Source: Holophagales bacterium (GTDB taxonomy: Bacteria; Acidobacteriota; Thermoanaerobaculia; Multivoradales; Multivoraceae). Taken from it: a DNA stretch of 64,000 nt. The translations under genes were made by a program, and so were the position numbers. The notes below the pieces were generated by a model. The model saw nothing but the letters and a program-made list of their open reading frames with translations, searched no databases and was not told the DNA's origin. The DNA lies in contig VXZQ01000009.1 in NCBI GenBank assembly GCA_009845425.1, positions 227,714 through 291,713 on the forward strand, written 5' to 3'. Shown here in pieces: positions 29,236-39,194 of the stretch. Numbering within the stretch: position 1 is the first letter of the stretch; each line of letters opens with the position of its first letter.

Positions 29236-30192
29236 CTACGAAGTGGAGGCCATGGCCGTTTGTTTCCTGGCCGGCTGCGCGGCCATCAGGGCCTCGGCCT
29301 GGTCCATCGACGGAATGCCCTTGCGGTTCCCCAGCACGGTGCAGTGCAGGGCCGCGACGGCCGACGAGAACGCAGCGCAGCGCTCGAGACTCCAGCCCCT
29401 GGCGAGCCCCACCAGGTAGGCGCCGTGAAAGGTGTCGCCGGCGCCCGTCGTGTCGACGACGTCGACCTCGAACGCGGGCGTGTGGAACTCCGCGTCGCGG
29501 GACACCGTGTAGCTGCCCCGCGGCCCCTCGGTCTGCACCACGACCCGCGGTCCAAGGTCGAGGGCCGCGCGGCCAGCCCGCCACACGTCTTTCTCGCCCG
29601 TGAGGTTCGGCGCGAAGCCCGAGCCGCAGATCAGGACGTCGGTCTCGGCTACGAGAGCCCGGGCCGGTTCGAGGACCTTGTGGCTGGTGGCGGCCGCGTC
29701 GAGGACGACCGTGCCCCCCGACTCCTTCATCCAGCGGGCCGCGGCGAGCGCCGCGGCGCCATGGCTGCCGTCGAGGTGGAGAATCCGAGCCGACTCGATG
29801 TACGGGCGGTCGAGGTCGTCGACGGTGAGGGGCCGGGAGAGGAAGCCACGCCGGAACGAGAACACGCGTTCGCCGGTCGCGGCGTCCACGTAGACGACGA
29901 CCACGTGGTCTTCCGGACCCTCCCGGGGTACGAGGCGGCTTGTATCTACGCCGGCCCGCCCCAGTGACCGCCGCCGGTGCTCGCCGAGATCGTCGTCGCC
30001 CACGGTGTCCACGAAGCCGGTGCGAAGCCCGAACGTCGAGGCGACGAAGCAGGCAGTGCCCGCCGGCCCGCCATCGGCGACTGTGAAGTCGAGGAGTCCC
30101 CTCGGATCCTCCCACTTCGGCATCCGGTCGACCCGCAGCACGACATCGACGATGGCGAGGCCCAGGCCTACGACGTCGAGGCGGGTTTCCAA
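29236..30192 (-). CDS. PfkB family carbohydrate kinase
   Basis: GGPAGTACFVASTFGLRTGFVDTVGDDDLGEH; DTTGAGDTFHGAYL. Confidence 0.93.
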   Translation of the reverse strand: METRLDVVGLGLAIVDVVLRVDRMPKWEDPRGLLDFTVADGGPAGTACFVASTFGLRTGFVDTVGDDDLGEHRRRSLGRAGVDTSRLVPREGPEDHVVVVYVDAATGERVFSFRRGFLSRPLTVDDLDRPYIESARILHLDGSHGAAALAAARWMKESGGTVVLDAAATSHKVLEPARALVAETDVLICGSGFAPNLTGEKDVWRAGRAALDLGPRVVVQTEGPRGSYTVSRDAEFHTPAFEVDVVDTTGAGDTFHGAYLVGLARGWSLERCAAFSSAVAALHCTVLGNRKGIPSMDQAEALMAAQPARKQTAMASTS

Positions 30193-30213
30193 GCTGCGCT
30201 CGCGGGGGAACCG

Positions 30214-30957
30214 CTACCCGGTGCGCTTGGGGCGCGCTTCGACCGAGGGGAACTTGCGTTCGAGGCGCCGTAGTTCCTTCTCGATGCGGGGGCGAGTGTC
30301 GGGAGCGGCAAAGGCGAGCAGGCCGACGTAGAAGCCGCACAGGCTCTTCAGCCGGTAGACCTCGTCGTCGAGGATGCCGAAGGCCCACTGGTCGAGGGCG
30401 AGTTCCCAGCCGACGTAGAGCTGTGTCTCCAGGAACGGCTGACCGACCGAAGTCTGCAGTTGACCGCTGGCGAGAGCGTCGCCAACCGCCGCGTGAATCA
30501 ATGCCTTGAGCGAGCTGAGGCGCTTGCCCTCGTCCTGCTGGACCAGCCGTGCCCAGTGGCCGGTGCTGAAGTCGGCCACGATGAGCGGCCGCAGCAGGTC
30601 GCCGTTGTCGATCATGTAGCTGAGCAGGCCCTCCATGGCCCTCGCCGCGCGCCGCAACGGATCGCGGGCGGTGCGGGCGTCGGGCGCCGGCTCATCGAGA
30701 CGCTGCACGGAATCGCGGATCAGCGCCTGGAGGATCTCCTCGCGGGAGCCGAGCAGGTTGTACAGCGTGGTGACGCTCAACCCCGCGCCCCGGGCCAGTT
30801 TACGCATCGAGAGTCCTTCGGGACCCGATTCCTTCAGCAGGGTGCGGGCCGACTCGAGAATGCGCTGCCGGCGCGCCGCCACGTTCGCCTCGCGCCGGCT
30901 CATCGGTTCATCGGCCTTGAGGCTCTTGGTTTCGGCGTTCGTCATGGGTTCGCGCAT
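30214..30957 (-). CDS. TetR/AcrR family transcriptional regulator
   Basis: RRQRILESARTLLKESGPEGLSMRKLARGAGLSVTTLYNLLGSREEIL. Confidence 0.92.
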   Translation of the reverse strand: MREPMTNAETKSLKADEPMSRREANVAARRQRILESARTLLKESGPEGLSMRKLARGAGLSVTTLYNLLGSREEILQALIRDSVQRLDEPAPDARTARDPLRRAARAMEGLLSYMIDNGDLLRPLIVADFSTGHWARLVQQDEGKRLSSLKALIHAAVGDALASGQLQTSVGQPFLETQLYVGWELALDQWAFGILDDEVYRLKSLCGFYVGLLAFAAPDTRPRIEKELRRLERKFPSVEARPKRTG

Positions 30958-31089
30958 GATGCCTGAGATGATACGCGTGTCCTGGTGGCTGTTCTAAAGA
31001 TGTTACATTGTTCCAAGTTTGACCAGGTGCGCTGGCGTCCTCGCCGGCCGACACATCGCAGTTGACCGAGCAGACACGGGAGAACGAGA

Positions 31090-31719
31090 GTGGCCGATAT
31101 CAACGTAGCCGAACTGGAACCGGTCGGAGAGTTCGGCTCGAAGGCGTGGTGCGAGGCGTGCGCCGAGTACGGCGTGCAGATGCTCGAAGACGGCGATCTA
31201 CCGGCGGACACCGCGTGGGGATTCACCGAGATCTACACCCACCCGCCGGCGCGGCTGCTCGAGGGCGGACGCGAGAGGTCCGCGTACTACCTCATGGTCA
31301 AGGACGGCCGGATCACCGGCGGCGACGGCGCCCCCGACGAATGCAAGGCGCTGCCCGGCTTCCACATCGTGATGCCCTGGGCGTCGATCTGCAACCAGTC
31401 GCGCACCAAGTACGGCCGCGAGGGTCAGATGCGGCGGTCGGCTCAGGAGAAGGTCATGTTCCAGCAGATCGAGGAGTACGTGGGGCGGGCGAATCCTCTC
31501 GGGCTGGGCGGCGGTCCCAAGCATGTGTGGCCCCGCGAAGTCGGCATGGCGCTGGGCAAGGGCATGGAGGAGGGCGGCGGCCTGCACAACATCGCCGCGA
31601 GCCTTCAGACGTCCTCACCCGAGTTCGCGGACCTGCCCACGACCGACATGGCCGTCCCGGACTTCGAGGCGATGAGCGAGGAGCAGAAGCAGCGCTTCCT
31701 AGCGCTCCTCGGCATCTAG
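31090..31719 (+). CDS. Hypothetical protein
   Basis: 209 aa GTG-start ORF divergent from tetR; no family recognised. Confidence 0.6.
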   Translation: MADINVAELEPVGEFGSKAWCEACAEYGVQMLEDGDLPADTAWGFTEIYTHPPARLLEGGRERSAYYLMVKDGRITGGDGAPDECKALPGFHIVMPWASICNQSRTKYGREGQMRRSAQEKVMFQQIEEYVGRANPLGLGGGPKHVWPREVGMALGKGMEEGGGLHNIAASLQTSSPEFADLPTTDMAVPDFEAMSEEQKQRFLALLGI

Positions 31720-34230
31720 GGCGAAGCGCACCGCGGTCCTGTACGTAGCCCCCACGGGTTCACCGTTCTCCATCGCCGGCCGGAAGACGGCCCGTCTCAT
31801 CGCCGCGACGGCGTTCTCGGTCAGGCCGTGGGGCAACCGTTCGAGCACCTCGACACCGACGACGCAACCTTCCTCGTCGATGGTGACGCCGAGGCCGACG
31901 ACGCCCTCGACGCCGGCTTGTATCGCTTCGTCGGTGTACTCGTGGGCGACCTGGTAGATCATCTCGCCCGGCCTGCGGTCCGGGTTGGCGACGGCGTCTG
32001 CCGCGCCCCGGGAGTGGCAGACCAGGATCCTCGCCCGGTCGGGGATCGGCCCTTCCGGCGAGATTGCCAGGATGCTTCTGGCCTCGGCGACGCCCTCATC
32101 GGGCCTGCCCGAGTCGGCCAGCAGCCTGGCAAGGCTGTACCGCGGCGCCTGGGACGCCTCGTCGTCCATGACGGCGATCACGCGGCGGAACGCCTCCTCG
32201 GCCTCGACCACGTCCTGCTCCGTGCGATCGGGTTTGTCGAAGAGCGCCACGCCGAGGGCATTCCAGGCCCGCGTTCGTAAACGGATGTCGTCCGTCAACT
32301 CCAGCGCCCGGCGGGCGGCGTCGGCCATCGCTTCGAGTTCGGAGCGCTGGTAGTGGGTCGCCGCCTCGGCTAGCCACCACTCGGGCGTGTCGGACGGGGG
32401 CGGCGCTTCGGTGACCACGGCGGGGGCATCGACCGCAGCCGGGGCGTTGCCGGCGTCCAGGTCGAAGGTGACGACGGAGGTCGTGGCGGCGAGATCGTCG
32501 CGCACGCCGACCGCGACGCGATGCGGCCCGGGCGCGGTCACCACGTCGACCGCGAACGGCCACGAAAGTTCCCGGGCGTCCTCGATCTCGCCCTCCTTCA
32601 CCAGGACGGGAACGGGATGCTCCGTCACCTCGGAAACGCGCCCCTCCCCGTCGATCACCTGGACCCACAGGCGGACCCTCGCCTCGTGACCGTCGGCGAC
32701 CGGGGCCAGGGTCAGCGGGCCGATCGGGATCGCGACCAGCATCCTCGACTGGATGTCGCCGCTCTCGAGTTCGGCCTCGCTGCCCGCGCCGCGGACCGGC
32801 GCGATCCGGACCGCCATCGGGTTGGCGGCCTCTTCCATCGAAAGAGCCGCCAGCGTCAGGTCCGCCATCTCGGCCGAGACCGACTTGTCGATGTAGCTGT
32901 CGCGGTGGCGGATCGACAGGCGTCCGCGGTGGCGCCGCTTTGCCTCATCGGTCAGTTCGACCTCGATCCGGTGGGTGCTTCCCCGCTCGATGTGCGTCGC
33001 CGAGTAGCCGAGCGAGTAACGGTTCTGAAGGTCGCTCGCGATGCGGTCGAAGCCGCCCGCGAAGTTCCGCGTGTTGACGATCGCCCGGCCGCCGGTGCGG
33101 TCGGCCAGGCGGAGCAGCGGCTCCTCGAGGTTGTTGGCGCGGGTGAACTCGATGCTGGTGGAGAAGCGGAGGTCCGCGGCGTTCATGCCGCTGACGCGCG
33201 CGCCGGCGGCGGCGACGCTGTGGAAGGTCACGCCGTTCGCGTTGGCGAGCGAGGCGAGCTCGTCGAATCGCCGTGACAGGTCGTACTGGTAGGCCTCGAG
33301 GGAGGCGGCCTCCGTGTCGATGCTCCTTGGTGTGCTGCCGAGCCTTGCGTCGGGGAAGGGCCCCCGGGGGGTGCCGCGCCACCGCCCGCGCCGATCCTGG
33401 AACCTCTCCTCGAGCGCCCGGAACAGATCCTCCGCCGGCCGCATGGGCAGCCCGTTGCTGATGTACAGAATGGCCTTGCGCCCCGGCAGGCCCGCCATCG
33501 TCCGGATCGCGTTCTCCAGGTTCACGATCGAGCCGTCGACCTCGTTCCTGATCATTGCGGCGAAGTCGCGAATGAGCTCCATCACCGCGTTGATGCGCGC
33601 CTCGACCCAGTCGTCGTCGAGCTCGCGCAGGATGTCGAGACGCTGCGACTCGATGCGGTCGCGGCTGCCGACGACCCTCGCGACCTGGTGGGTCGCCTCC
33701 GCGACGCGCCAGGCCTCGGTGGTGAACGGGAGCGCGACTTCGTATCTGCCCGAATCGTAGACGGCGAGCATCGCGCGGTCGTACGGGCTGAGCTGAGCGC
33801 TGAGGAAGTTGCGCAGGAAGGGCAGCAGCCGGTTGCGGTCCGTCGGCGTCAAGTTGTTGTTGTCGATGTAGACCATCAGGCTCAGCCGGTGCTCCGGCGG
33901 CGGCGGCTCGGCCGGGACGAACCGGTCCAGGTCGGTCTGCCGGGGTTGGCGGTCCCGGAAAGAGGATGCCGCCCGGTCCCGCGCGGTCGCGTCCAGGCCG
34001 TCCGTGAACTCGAAGAAGTTCGACAGCTCCACCGGGCGGCCGTCCTCCCGCACCTCGAAGTCGCCGGCCGTCAGGCCCGTCACCGGATTGCCGTCGCGGT
34101 CGGTGACCCAGACGTCGACGTTGACGACGCGGACGTCGATCGTCTCGCCGAAGGTCTCGGGCGCGGGCTGCGCGCTGACGCTAGTCGAGCACAGCAGGAA
34201 GAGCGTTGCGACGGTGGCAGGACGTTTCAT
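31699..34230 (-). CDS. VWFA-related (Acidobacteria-type) protein with TonB C-terminal-like domain
   Basis: VDVRVVNVDVWVTDRDGNPVTGLTAGDFEVREDG; GRKAILYISNGLPM; VGLGVTIDEEGCVVGVEVLERLPHGLTENAVAAMRRAVFRPAMENG. Confidence 0.85.
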   Translation of the reverse strand: MKRPATVATLFLLCSTSVSAQPAPETFGETIDVRVVNVDVWVTDRDGNPVTGLTAGDFEVREDGRPVELSNFFEFTDGLDATARDRAASSFRDRQPRQTDLDRFVPAEPPPPEHRLSLMVYIDNNNLTPTDRNRLLPFLRNFLSAQLSPYDRAMLAVYDSGRYEVALPFTTEAWRVAEATHQVARVVGSRDRIESQRLDILRELDDDWVEARINAVMELIRDFAAMIRNEVDGSIVNLENAIRTMAGLPGRKAILYISNGLPMRPAEDLFRALEERFQDRRGRWRGTPRGPFPDARLGSTPRSIDTEAASLEAYQYDLSRRFDELASLANANGVTFHSVAAAGARVSGMNAADLRFSTSIEFTRANNLEEPLLRLADRTGGRAIVNTRNFAGGFDRIASDLQNRYSLGYSATHIERGSTHRIEVELTDEAKRRHRGRLSIRHRDSYIDKSVSAEMADLTLAALSMEEAANPMAVRIAPVRGAGSEAELESGDIQSRMLVAIPIGPLTLAPVADGHEARVRLWVQVIDGEGRVSEVTEHPVPVLVKEGEIEDARELSWPFAVDVVTAPGPHRVAVGVRDDLAATTSVVTFDLDAGNAPAAVDAPAVVTEAPPPSDTPEWWLAEAATHYQRSELEAMADAARRALELTDDIRLRTRAWNALGVALFDKPDRTEQDVVEAEEAFRRVIAVMDDEASQAPRYSLARLLADSGRPDEGVAEARSILAISPEGPIPDRARILVCHSRGAADAVANPDRRPGEMIYQVAHEYTDEAIQAGVEGVVGLGVTIDEEGCVVGVEVLERLPHGLTENAVAAMRRAVFRPAMENGEPVGATYRTAVRFALDAEER

Positions 34231-34258
34231 CCTGGGCAAAGCGTATCTCTGGGTCGTC

Positions 34259-34411
34259 GGTGCGCCGGCCTTCTGGCCGGCTGCCGCCGGAGGCGGCCCA
34301 GGTAGCGCGCCGGCCGGAGGCCGGCTCCGCGTTGTGGCGTTGCTGCCGAAACTCGCGCACGCCGCTTCGCGGCAGCGCGCCTGATGCCGGCCAGAAGGCC
34401 GGCGCACCCAG
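34259..34411. repeat. Paired inverted GGTGCGC palindromic repeats
   Basis: GGTGCGCCGGCCTTCTGGCCGGC at 34259-34281 and its exact reverse complement at 34386-34408. Confidence 0.92.
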
Positions 34412-34415
34412 TGGT

Positions 34416-37232
34416 TCAGTCGTGAAGCGTCACGACTCCCGCGTCGCCGTCGACGCTGATCTCCTGCCCCGGCGTCACGCGCTGAGTGATCGTGCCCGTG
34501 CCGACGACCGCGGGAATGCCGTATTCGCGGGCGACGATCGAGCCGTGGCCGAGGATGCCGCCGATGTCGGTCACGAGACCCGAGGCGTGGGCGAACAGCG
34601 GCGTCCAGGCGGGGTTCGTCATCGGGCAGACGAGAATGGAGCCGGACCGCATCCGGTCGAACTCCGGCGGCGACTTGATCAGGCTCGCGGGCGCGGTGAC
34701 GGTGCCGGGACTCACGGGGACGCCGCGCAGCGTGGGGCTGTTCGGATCATTCCGGGCCTGGGTCTCCTTGAAGGCGATCGACGGATGCTCGCTCGCCTCC
34801 GGCGGCACGGTGCCCGGCGGGTGGAGACGCTTGCGCGCTTCCCGAAGCTCGCGGCGTTCGGCGGCGAGCGCTGCGAGATCGGGCCTCGCCTCGCCGCGCG
34901 CGCGGGCCTCGATCGCCTCGTGGATCTCGTCCGTGACGCAGAAGTAGATGTCGTCCGGCCGCGTGAATGTACCGGCCTCGACCAGGCGCCGCCCCAGCTC
35001 CGCCGCCAGCGGGCGCAGCACGGGCCAGGCGCTGCCTAGGTAGAACATCGTCTCCTCGCGGATCGGGTAGAAGAGGTAGGTGAACCACAGACGGAAGCGG
35101 AACTGCCAGTACTCGAGGCCGTCGAGCAGCTCTTCGATTTCGGCAAGCGCCGTTTCCTTCTTGCGGCGCGCGTCGATGTCGTGCTGCTCGGGGCTGTAGT
35201 CGCGGTTGGCGACCATCGTCTTCAGCGTCGCGAAGAACGCGGTCGGATCCTCGCTCTGCGGCGGTTCGACGAAGTCGAGCGTGTAGCCCTGGTGCCCGAA
35301 GGTCCGGAGGTAGTCGTCGATCGCCTCGAGCGTCGGGCCGCTCGCCGGGTGCTCCTCGAGCGCGGCCATGAGCCGTGAGGCCGGGGTCACCATCACCAGT
35401 TCCCAGAGCGACTCGTCGGCCCGGATGCGCCTGGCGACCTCGTAGATCGCGTCGTTCGCTTCCATCGTCTTCGACTTGAAGCCGCTCAGGAACTGGCCGC
35501 TCGTGAAGTTGTGGTCGGGCAGCGTCTCGCGCAGGAAGCACTGGAGCTGGTCGTCGGTCGACTTGGCGACGCCGAAGGTGTGGCCGGTGTCGTTCGACCA
35601 GTAGTCGCCCTCCGCGATGCCCAGGTCATGGATGCCCTTGAGCAGGGTCTCGTCTGACGCCGCGGCGGGATCGACTTCGCGCCATTCGCCGGTGATCCGG
35701 ACCAGGCGCGGCATCGTCTCCTCCCTCCACTTCCTGAGCACGCCGTCGTTCCACTGGGTGCGATTGAAGGCGATGAAGGTCGGGTTCCTGCTCTCGGGCA
35801 TCGTCACCCGCTGCGCCAGCGACTCGCCGAGCTTCGCCGAGGCCGCCCAGGCGTCGAAGGCGCGGCTGTCCTCGTCGCCGAGCGCATTCCGGAACAGCTT
35901 CAGGTCGTGCTCCGCCATCTCCAGGTTCTCCGCGGGGGAGTCCTTGCGCCGCTCGGCCATGGCGCGTTCGGCGGCCTCCAGCTCGTCCTCGGTCGGCTTC
36001 CTGATCTCCGTGTTGTCGCCGTCCGGGAAGAGCATTTGCCAGTCCCCGCGCTGGTAGGCGAATCCGTGCATCGTGACGAACACCGGACCGCCGCCCACCA
36101 TCATGCTCTTGCCGCCGCGGGCCTTCTCGAGACCCACGGTCAGGTAGAGCTCCTCGAACAGCGGACAGATCGGGTCCGGCATGTTCTCGACGATCTGGCG
36201 GCGCGTCAGGATGCGGGCCGGAGGAGTCGGCACCCACTCGACATCGAGCGGCTGCGGCGGCAGATTCGTGATCGGCCGCGACTGCAGCAGGTAGAGCTTG
36301 CCGGCGGAGATCGCCCACTCGATGTCCTGGGGCACGCCGTCGAACTGCGCCTCGACCTCACCGCCCAGTTCGACGAGCTCGCGGAGGCCCTCCGGCGACA
36401 GGGACGAACTCTCCCGGTCGGCCTCGTCGATCTCTTCGAGCCGCGTGCCCTGGTCGCCGTCCTGGACGATCCGCTGCTCCTTCGTGCCGATGATCGTCTC
36501 GGTGGCTTCGCCGGTCGCGCGGTCGACCACGTAGGTGTCGGGCGTCACCTGGCCGCCGACGACCGCTTCGCCGAGGCCGAAGCTGGCGTTGACGATCGCC
36601 TCGGAGCGCTCGCCCGTGGCCGGATTGGCCGTGAACAGGATGCCCGAGACCTCGGACGGCACCATGATCTGCACGACGACGGCCATCGCGACCTTGCCCT
36701 GGTCGATGCCCATCTGGTGCCGGTAGGCGATCGCGCGGGGCGTCCACAGGGAAGCCCAGCAGTCGCGCACCGCCTGGACGACGGCGTCCTCGCCGCGGAC
36801 GTTCAGGTAGGTGTCCTGCTGGCCGGCGAACGAAGCCTCCGGCAGGTCCTCGGCGTTGGCGGAGGAGCGCACCGCGACCGGCGGGTTCGCGGGCTCGAGG
36901 CCCCGGTAAGCGGCGGCGATCTCTGCGGCCGCCAGGTCGGCGAGAGCCGGTGCGGCCAGGAGATCCTGGATCGCCGCCGACGCCCGGTCGAACGAGACGG
37001 CGCCGTTCAAGAGTTCCGGTCTGGCCAGCTCGACGATCCGCTGCTGCAGACCGTGCGCCGCGACGAAGGACCGGTAGGCGGTCGTCGTGACCTGGAAGCC
37101 GCCCGGCACCGCGAAGCCGGCGTTCGCCGCCCGCGCCAGCGAGCGGCCCTTGCCGCCCAGGAGGTCGAGGTCGTCGTCGCGGGTGTCGAGCGGCCGGACG
37201 AAGGATGCGGCCGTGGCGGAGATCTGGTCCAT
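34416..37232 (-). CDS. PEP-utilising dikinase with rifampin-phosphotransferase-like domain order
   Basis: ATP-grasp N-terminus (LGGKGRSLARAANAGFAVPGGF; VAVRSSANAEDLPEASFAGQQDTYLNV) and extreme C-terminal GGILGHGSIVAREYGIPAVVGTG. Confidence 0.82.
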   Translation of the reverse strand: MDQISATAASFVRPLDTRDDDLDLLGGKGRSLARAANAGFAVPGGFQVTTTAYRSFVAAHGLQQRIVELARPELLNGAVSFDRASAAIQDLLAAPALADLAAAEIAAAYRGLEPANPPVAVRSSANAEDLPEASFAGQQDTYLNVRGEDAVVQAVRDCWASLWTPRAIAYRHQMGIDQGKVAMAVVVQIMVPSEVSGILFTANPATGERSEAIVNASFGLGEAVVGGQVTPDTYVVDRATGEATETIIGTKEQRIVQDGDQGTRLEEIDEADRESSSLSPEGLRELVELGGEVEAQFDGVPQDIEWAISAGKLYLLQSRPITNLPPQPLDVEWVPTPPARILTRRQIVENMPDPICPLFEELYLTVGLEKARGGKSMMVGGGPVFVTMHGFAYQRGDWQMLFPDGDNTEIRKPTEDELEAAERAMAERRKDSPAENLEMAEHDLKLFRNALGDEDSRAFDAWAASAKLGESLAQRVTMPESRNPTFIAFNRTQWNDGVLRKWREETMPRLVRITGEWREVDPAAASDETLLKGIHDLGIAEGDYWSNDTGHTFGVAKSTDDQLQCFLRETLPDHNFTSGQFLSGFKSKTMEANDAIYEVARRIRADESLWELVMVTPASRLMAALEEHPASGPTLEAIDDYLRTFGHQGYTLDFVEPPQSEDPTAFFATLKTMVANRDYSPEQHDIDARRKKETALAEIEELLDGLEYWQFRFRLWFTYLFYPIREETMFYLGSAWPVLRPLAAELGRRLVEAGTFTRPDDIYFCVTDEIHEAIEARARGEARPDLAALAAERRELREARKRLHPPGTVPPEASEHPSIAFKETQARNDPNSPTLRGVPVSPGTVTAPASLIKSPPEFDRMRSGSILVCPMTNPAWTPLFAHASGLVTDIGGILGHGSIVAREYGIPAVVGTGTITQRVTPGQEISVDGDAGVVTLHD

Positions 37233-37237
37233 CGAAC

Positions 37238-38014
37238 TCAGTTCCAGAAGCGGTCCAGCCGCGTCCAGGACCGGATCGGGATCACCTCGCCGGTGAGCAG
37301 GTCCGAGGCGGGCGAGGCCAGGAAGAGGCAGAGGTCGGCGACGTCTTCGGGGTCGGGCGGCCGCTCGAGGCGGGGCACGGGCGTGCCGTCCTCCTTCTCG
37401 GCCGGCTGGATGACGCCCCACTTCACCATCGCGGGCGTGGCAATCAGCCCGGGCGCCACGCAGTTGACGCGGATGTTGTGCTTCGCCCACTGGAAGGCCA
37501 GGTTGTTGCTCAGGCTGATCACGCCCGCCTTGGCCGCCGAGTAGTGGAGCATGCCGGGGTGGCCCTTGGTGCCCGCCACCGACGAGATGTTGATGATGTT
37601 GCCGCTCTGCTGCTCGATCATCTGCTTGCCCGCGGCGATGCAGCAGAGCCAGGTGCCGGTCAGGTTCAGGTCGACGATCCGCTGCCACTCGTCGTAGGGC
37701 GTGTCCTCGGGCATGCGCGGCGTCGCGCCGCCGCCGGCGTTGTTGACCATGACGTCGAGCCGCCCGAAGGCGCCGACGGTCTCGGCGATCAGCCCATTCA
37801 CGTCGTCGGGGACGGTGATGTCGCAGCCGACGGCCATGGCGGTGCCGCCGTTCGACTCGATCTCGCCGACGACGCCGTCCAGGTTCTCCTTCTTGCGCGA
37901 TGCGACGACGACCCTGGCGCCGGCCTCGGCGTAGGTCTTCGCGATGCAGGTGCCGATGCCGCCGGCGCCGCCGGTGACGATGGCCACGCGATCGGTCAGG
38001 TCGAGCTTGCTCAT
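37238..38014 (-). CDS. Short-chain dehydrogenase/reductase
   Basis: VAIVTGGAGGIGTCIAKTYAEAGA, NNAGGG, ISSVAG…YSAAKAG. Confidence 0.94.
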   Translation of the reverse strand: MSKLDLTDRVAIVTGGAGGIGTCIAKTYAEAGARVVVASRKKENLDGVVGEIESNGGTAMAVGCDITVPDDVNGLIAETVGAFGRLDVMVNNAGGGATPRMPEDTPYDEWQRIVDLNLTGTWLCCIAAGKQMIEQQSGNIINISSVAGTKGHPGMLHYSAAKAGVISLSNNLAFQWAKHNIRVNCVAPGLIATPAMVKWGVIQPAEKEDGTPVPRLERPPDPEDVADLCLFLASPASDLLTGEVIPIRSWTRLDRFWN

Positions 38015-39063
38015 TCCTTCACACGCCCAGTCGTGATGCCGCCACCCGCGCCGTCCCCAGGCGTTCCGGGAACGATGCGCGCCTCGCAGCCGCCGCCGGG
38101 CGGGATCAGCCAGTCGCAACCCGGCGTGTTCCCCGCGCCGTCGTCGTGGCAGGCGAGCAGCGCCGCGTAGTCGTCCTTCAGGCTCCCCGGCCGGCGCGGC
38201 GGCATGAAGCCGTTCACATGGACCTGGCCGGCCTCCAGCAGCCGGGCCGTCCTGGTCGGCGCCCGGTGGCAGTCGAGACAGGCGTTGCCCTCGATGTACG
38301 GAGTTCTCATGTCCCAGTGCGTTCCGCCGACCACCCAGTAGGGCGCTTCCGGATCCACCCATCCCGGAAGGACGGGCTCGTCGGGATTGGACGGCAGCCT
38401 GGCGCCGTCGATCCAGGGGTCGTGCAGGAACGCGTTGTTCTGGTGGCACTGGACACACTGGACGTTCGGCGGCGGCGGGATGAAGGCCTTGTCGAAGTCG
38501 TCGTGGTCCGGACCGGGCAGCTTCCCGGCCAGCAGGCCCCGTTCGTCCATGTGAAGGTACTCCCTGGCCTGAATCAGGTCGCCCTTCCCGTCGGGCGATT
38601 CGAAGAAGCAGGTGGCGCCGGTCGTCTTGTTGTGGCCGATCATCTGGACGGAGGAGATGCCCCGCTCGAAGAGTTCCCGGCCCGCCGAGCGGCAGAACCA
38701 GACCCAGACGACGTCCTCCAGGGGGCTGCCGTCCGCTGCCTTGCCCTGCACCCTGGCGATCCTCGAGCCGACGTTGCAGTTGCCTTTGAAGTCCGGCGTG
38801 TCGCACTGGCGGGGGCCCGGACTCTCGAAGACCTCCACGCCGTCGACGTGGATCGGGATGCGCACGCCTGCGCCGCAGTCGACGGTCGGCGGCACGCCGA
38901 CGTGCGGCAGGCACATCGCGGCGTACTCGGACGCCGTCTCCGGCATCGTCTGCGCCTTGCCGCCGGGGATGCAGGCGTCCTCGGCTGCCGCCGCTCCGGG
39001 CTGCGCCGCGACCGCGAGAAGCGCGGCCGCGCCGGCCAACCGTGAGATCGCTCGTAGCTCCAT
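38011..39063 (-). CDS. Secreted di-haem c-type cytochrome-like protein
   Basis: Signal peptide; two CxxCH motifs (CVQCH, CLDCH). Confidence 0.65.
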   Translation of the reverse strand: MELRAISRLAGAAALLAVAAQPGAAAAEDACIPGGKAQTMPETASEYAAMCLPHVGVPPTVDCGAGVRIPIHVDGVEVFESPGPRQCDTPDFKGNCNVGSRIARVQGKAADGSPLEDVVWVWFCRSAGRELFERGISSVQMIGHNKTTGATCFFESPDGKGDLIQAREYLHMDERGLLAGKLPGPDHDDFDKAFIPPPPNVQCVQCHQNNAFLHDPWIDGARLPSNPDEPVLPGWVDPEAPYWVVGGTHWDMRTPYIEGNACLDCHRAPTRTARLLEAGQVHVNGFMPPRRPGSLKDDYAALLACHDDGAGNTPGCDWLIPPGGGCEARIVPGTPGDGAGGGITTGRVKE

Positions 39064-39194
39064 CCGGTCCTCCCTCGTTCCGGCCGCGAGTGTAGCGAAC
39101 TTGTAACAGTGTCTCAACTTGGACGACCTTGCCGCGAAGGTGCAACGCTGTATCATGTTTTGCGTACCCTTCAAGAATGTCCGAGGAGGCAAGC

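Noticed and set aside
27269-30388. 1039 aa minus-strand ORF
   Set aside because: Only its C-terminal part is the aldolase frame; upstream Arg-rich sequence is out-of-frame reading of the epimerase and PfkB genes.
34416-37232. Annotation as housekeeping PEP synthase
   Set aside because: The His-domain motif is C-terminal and no PEP-binding barrel follows, so domain order argues against canonical PpsA.
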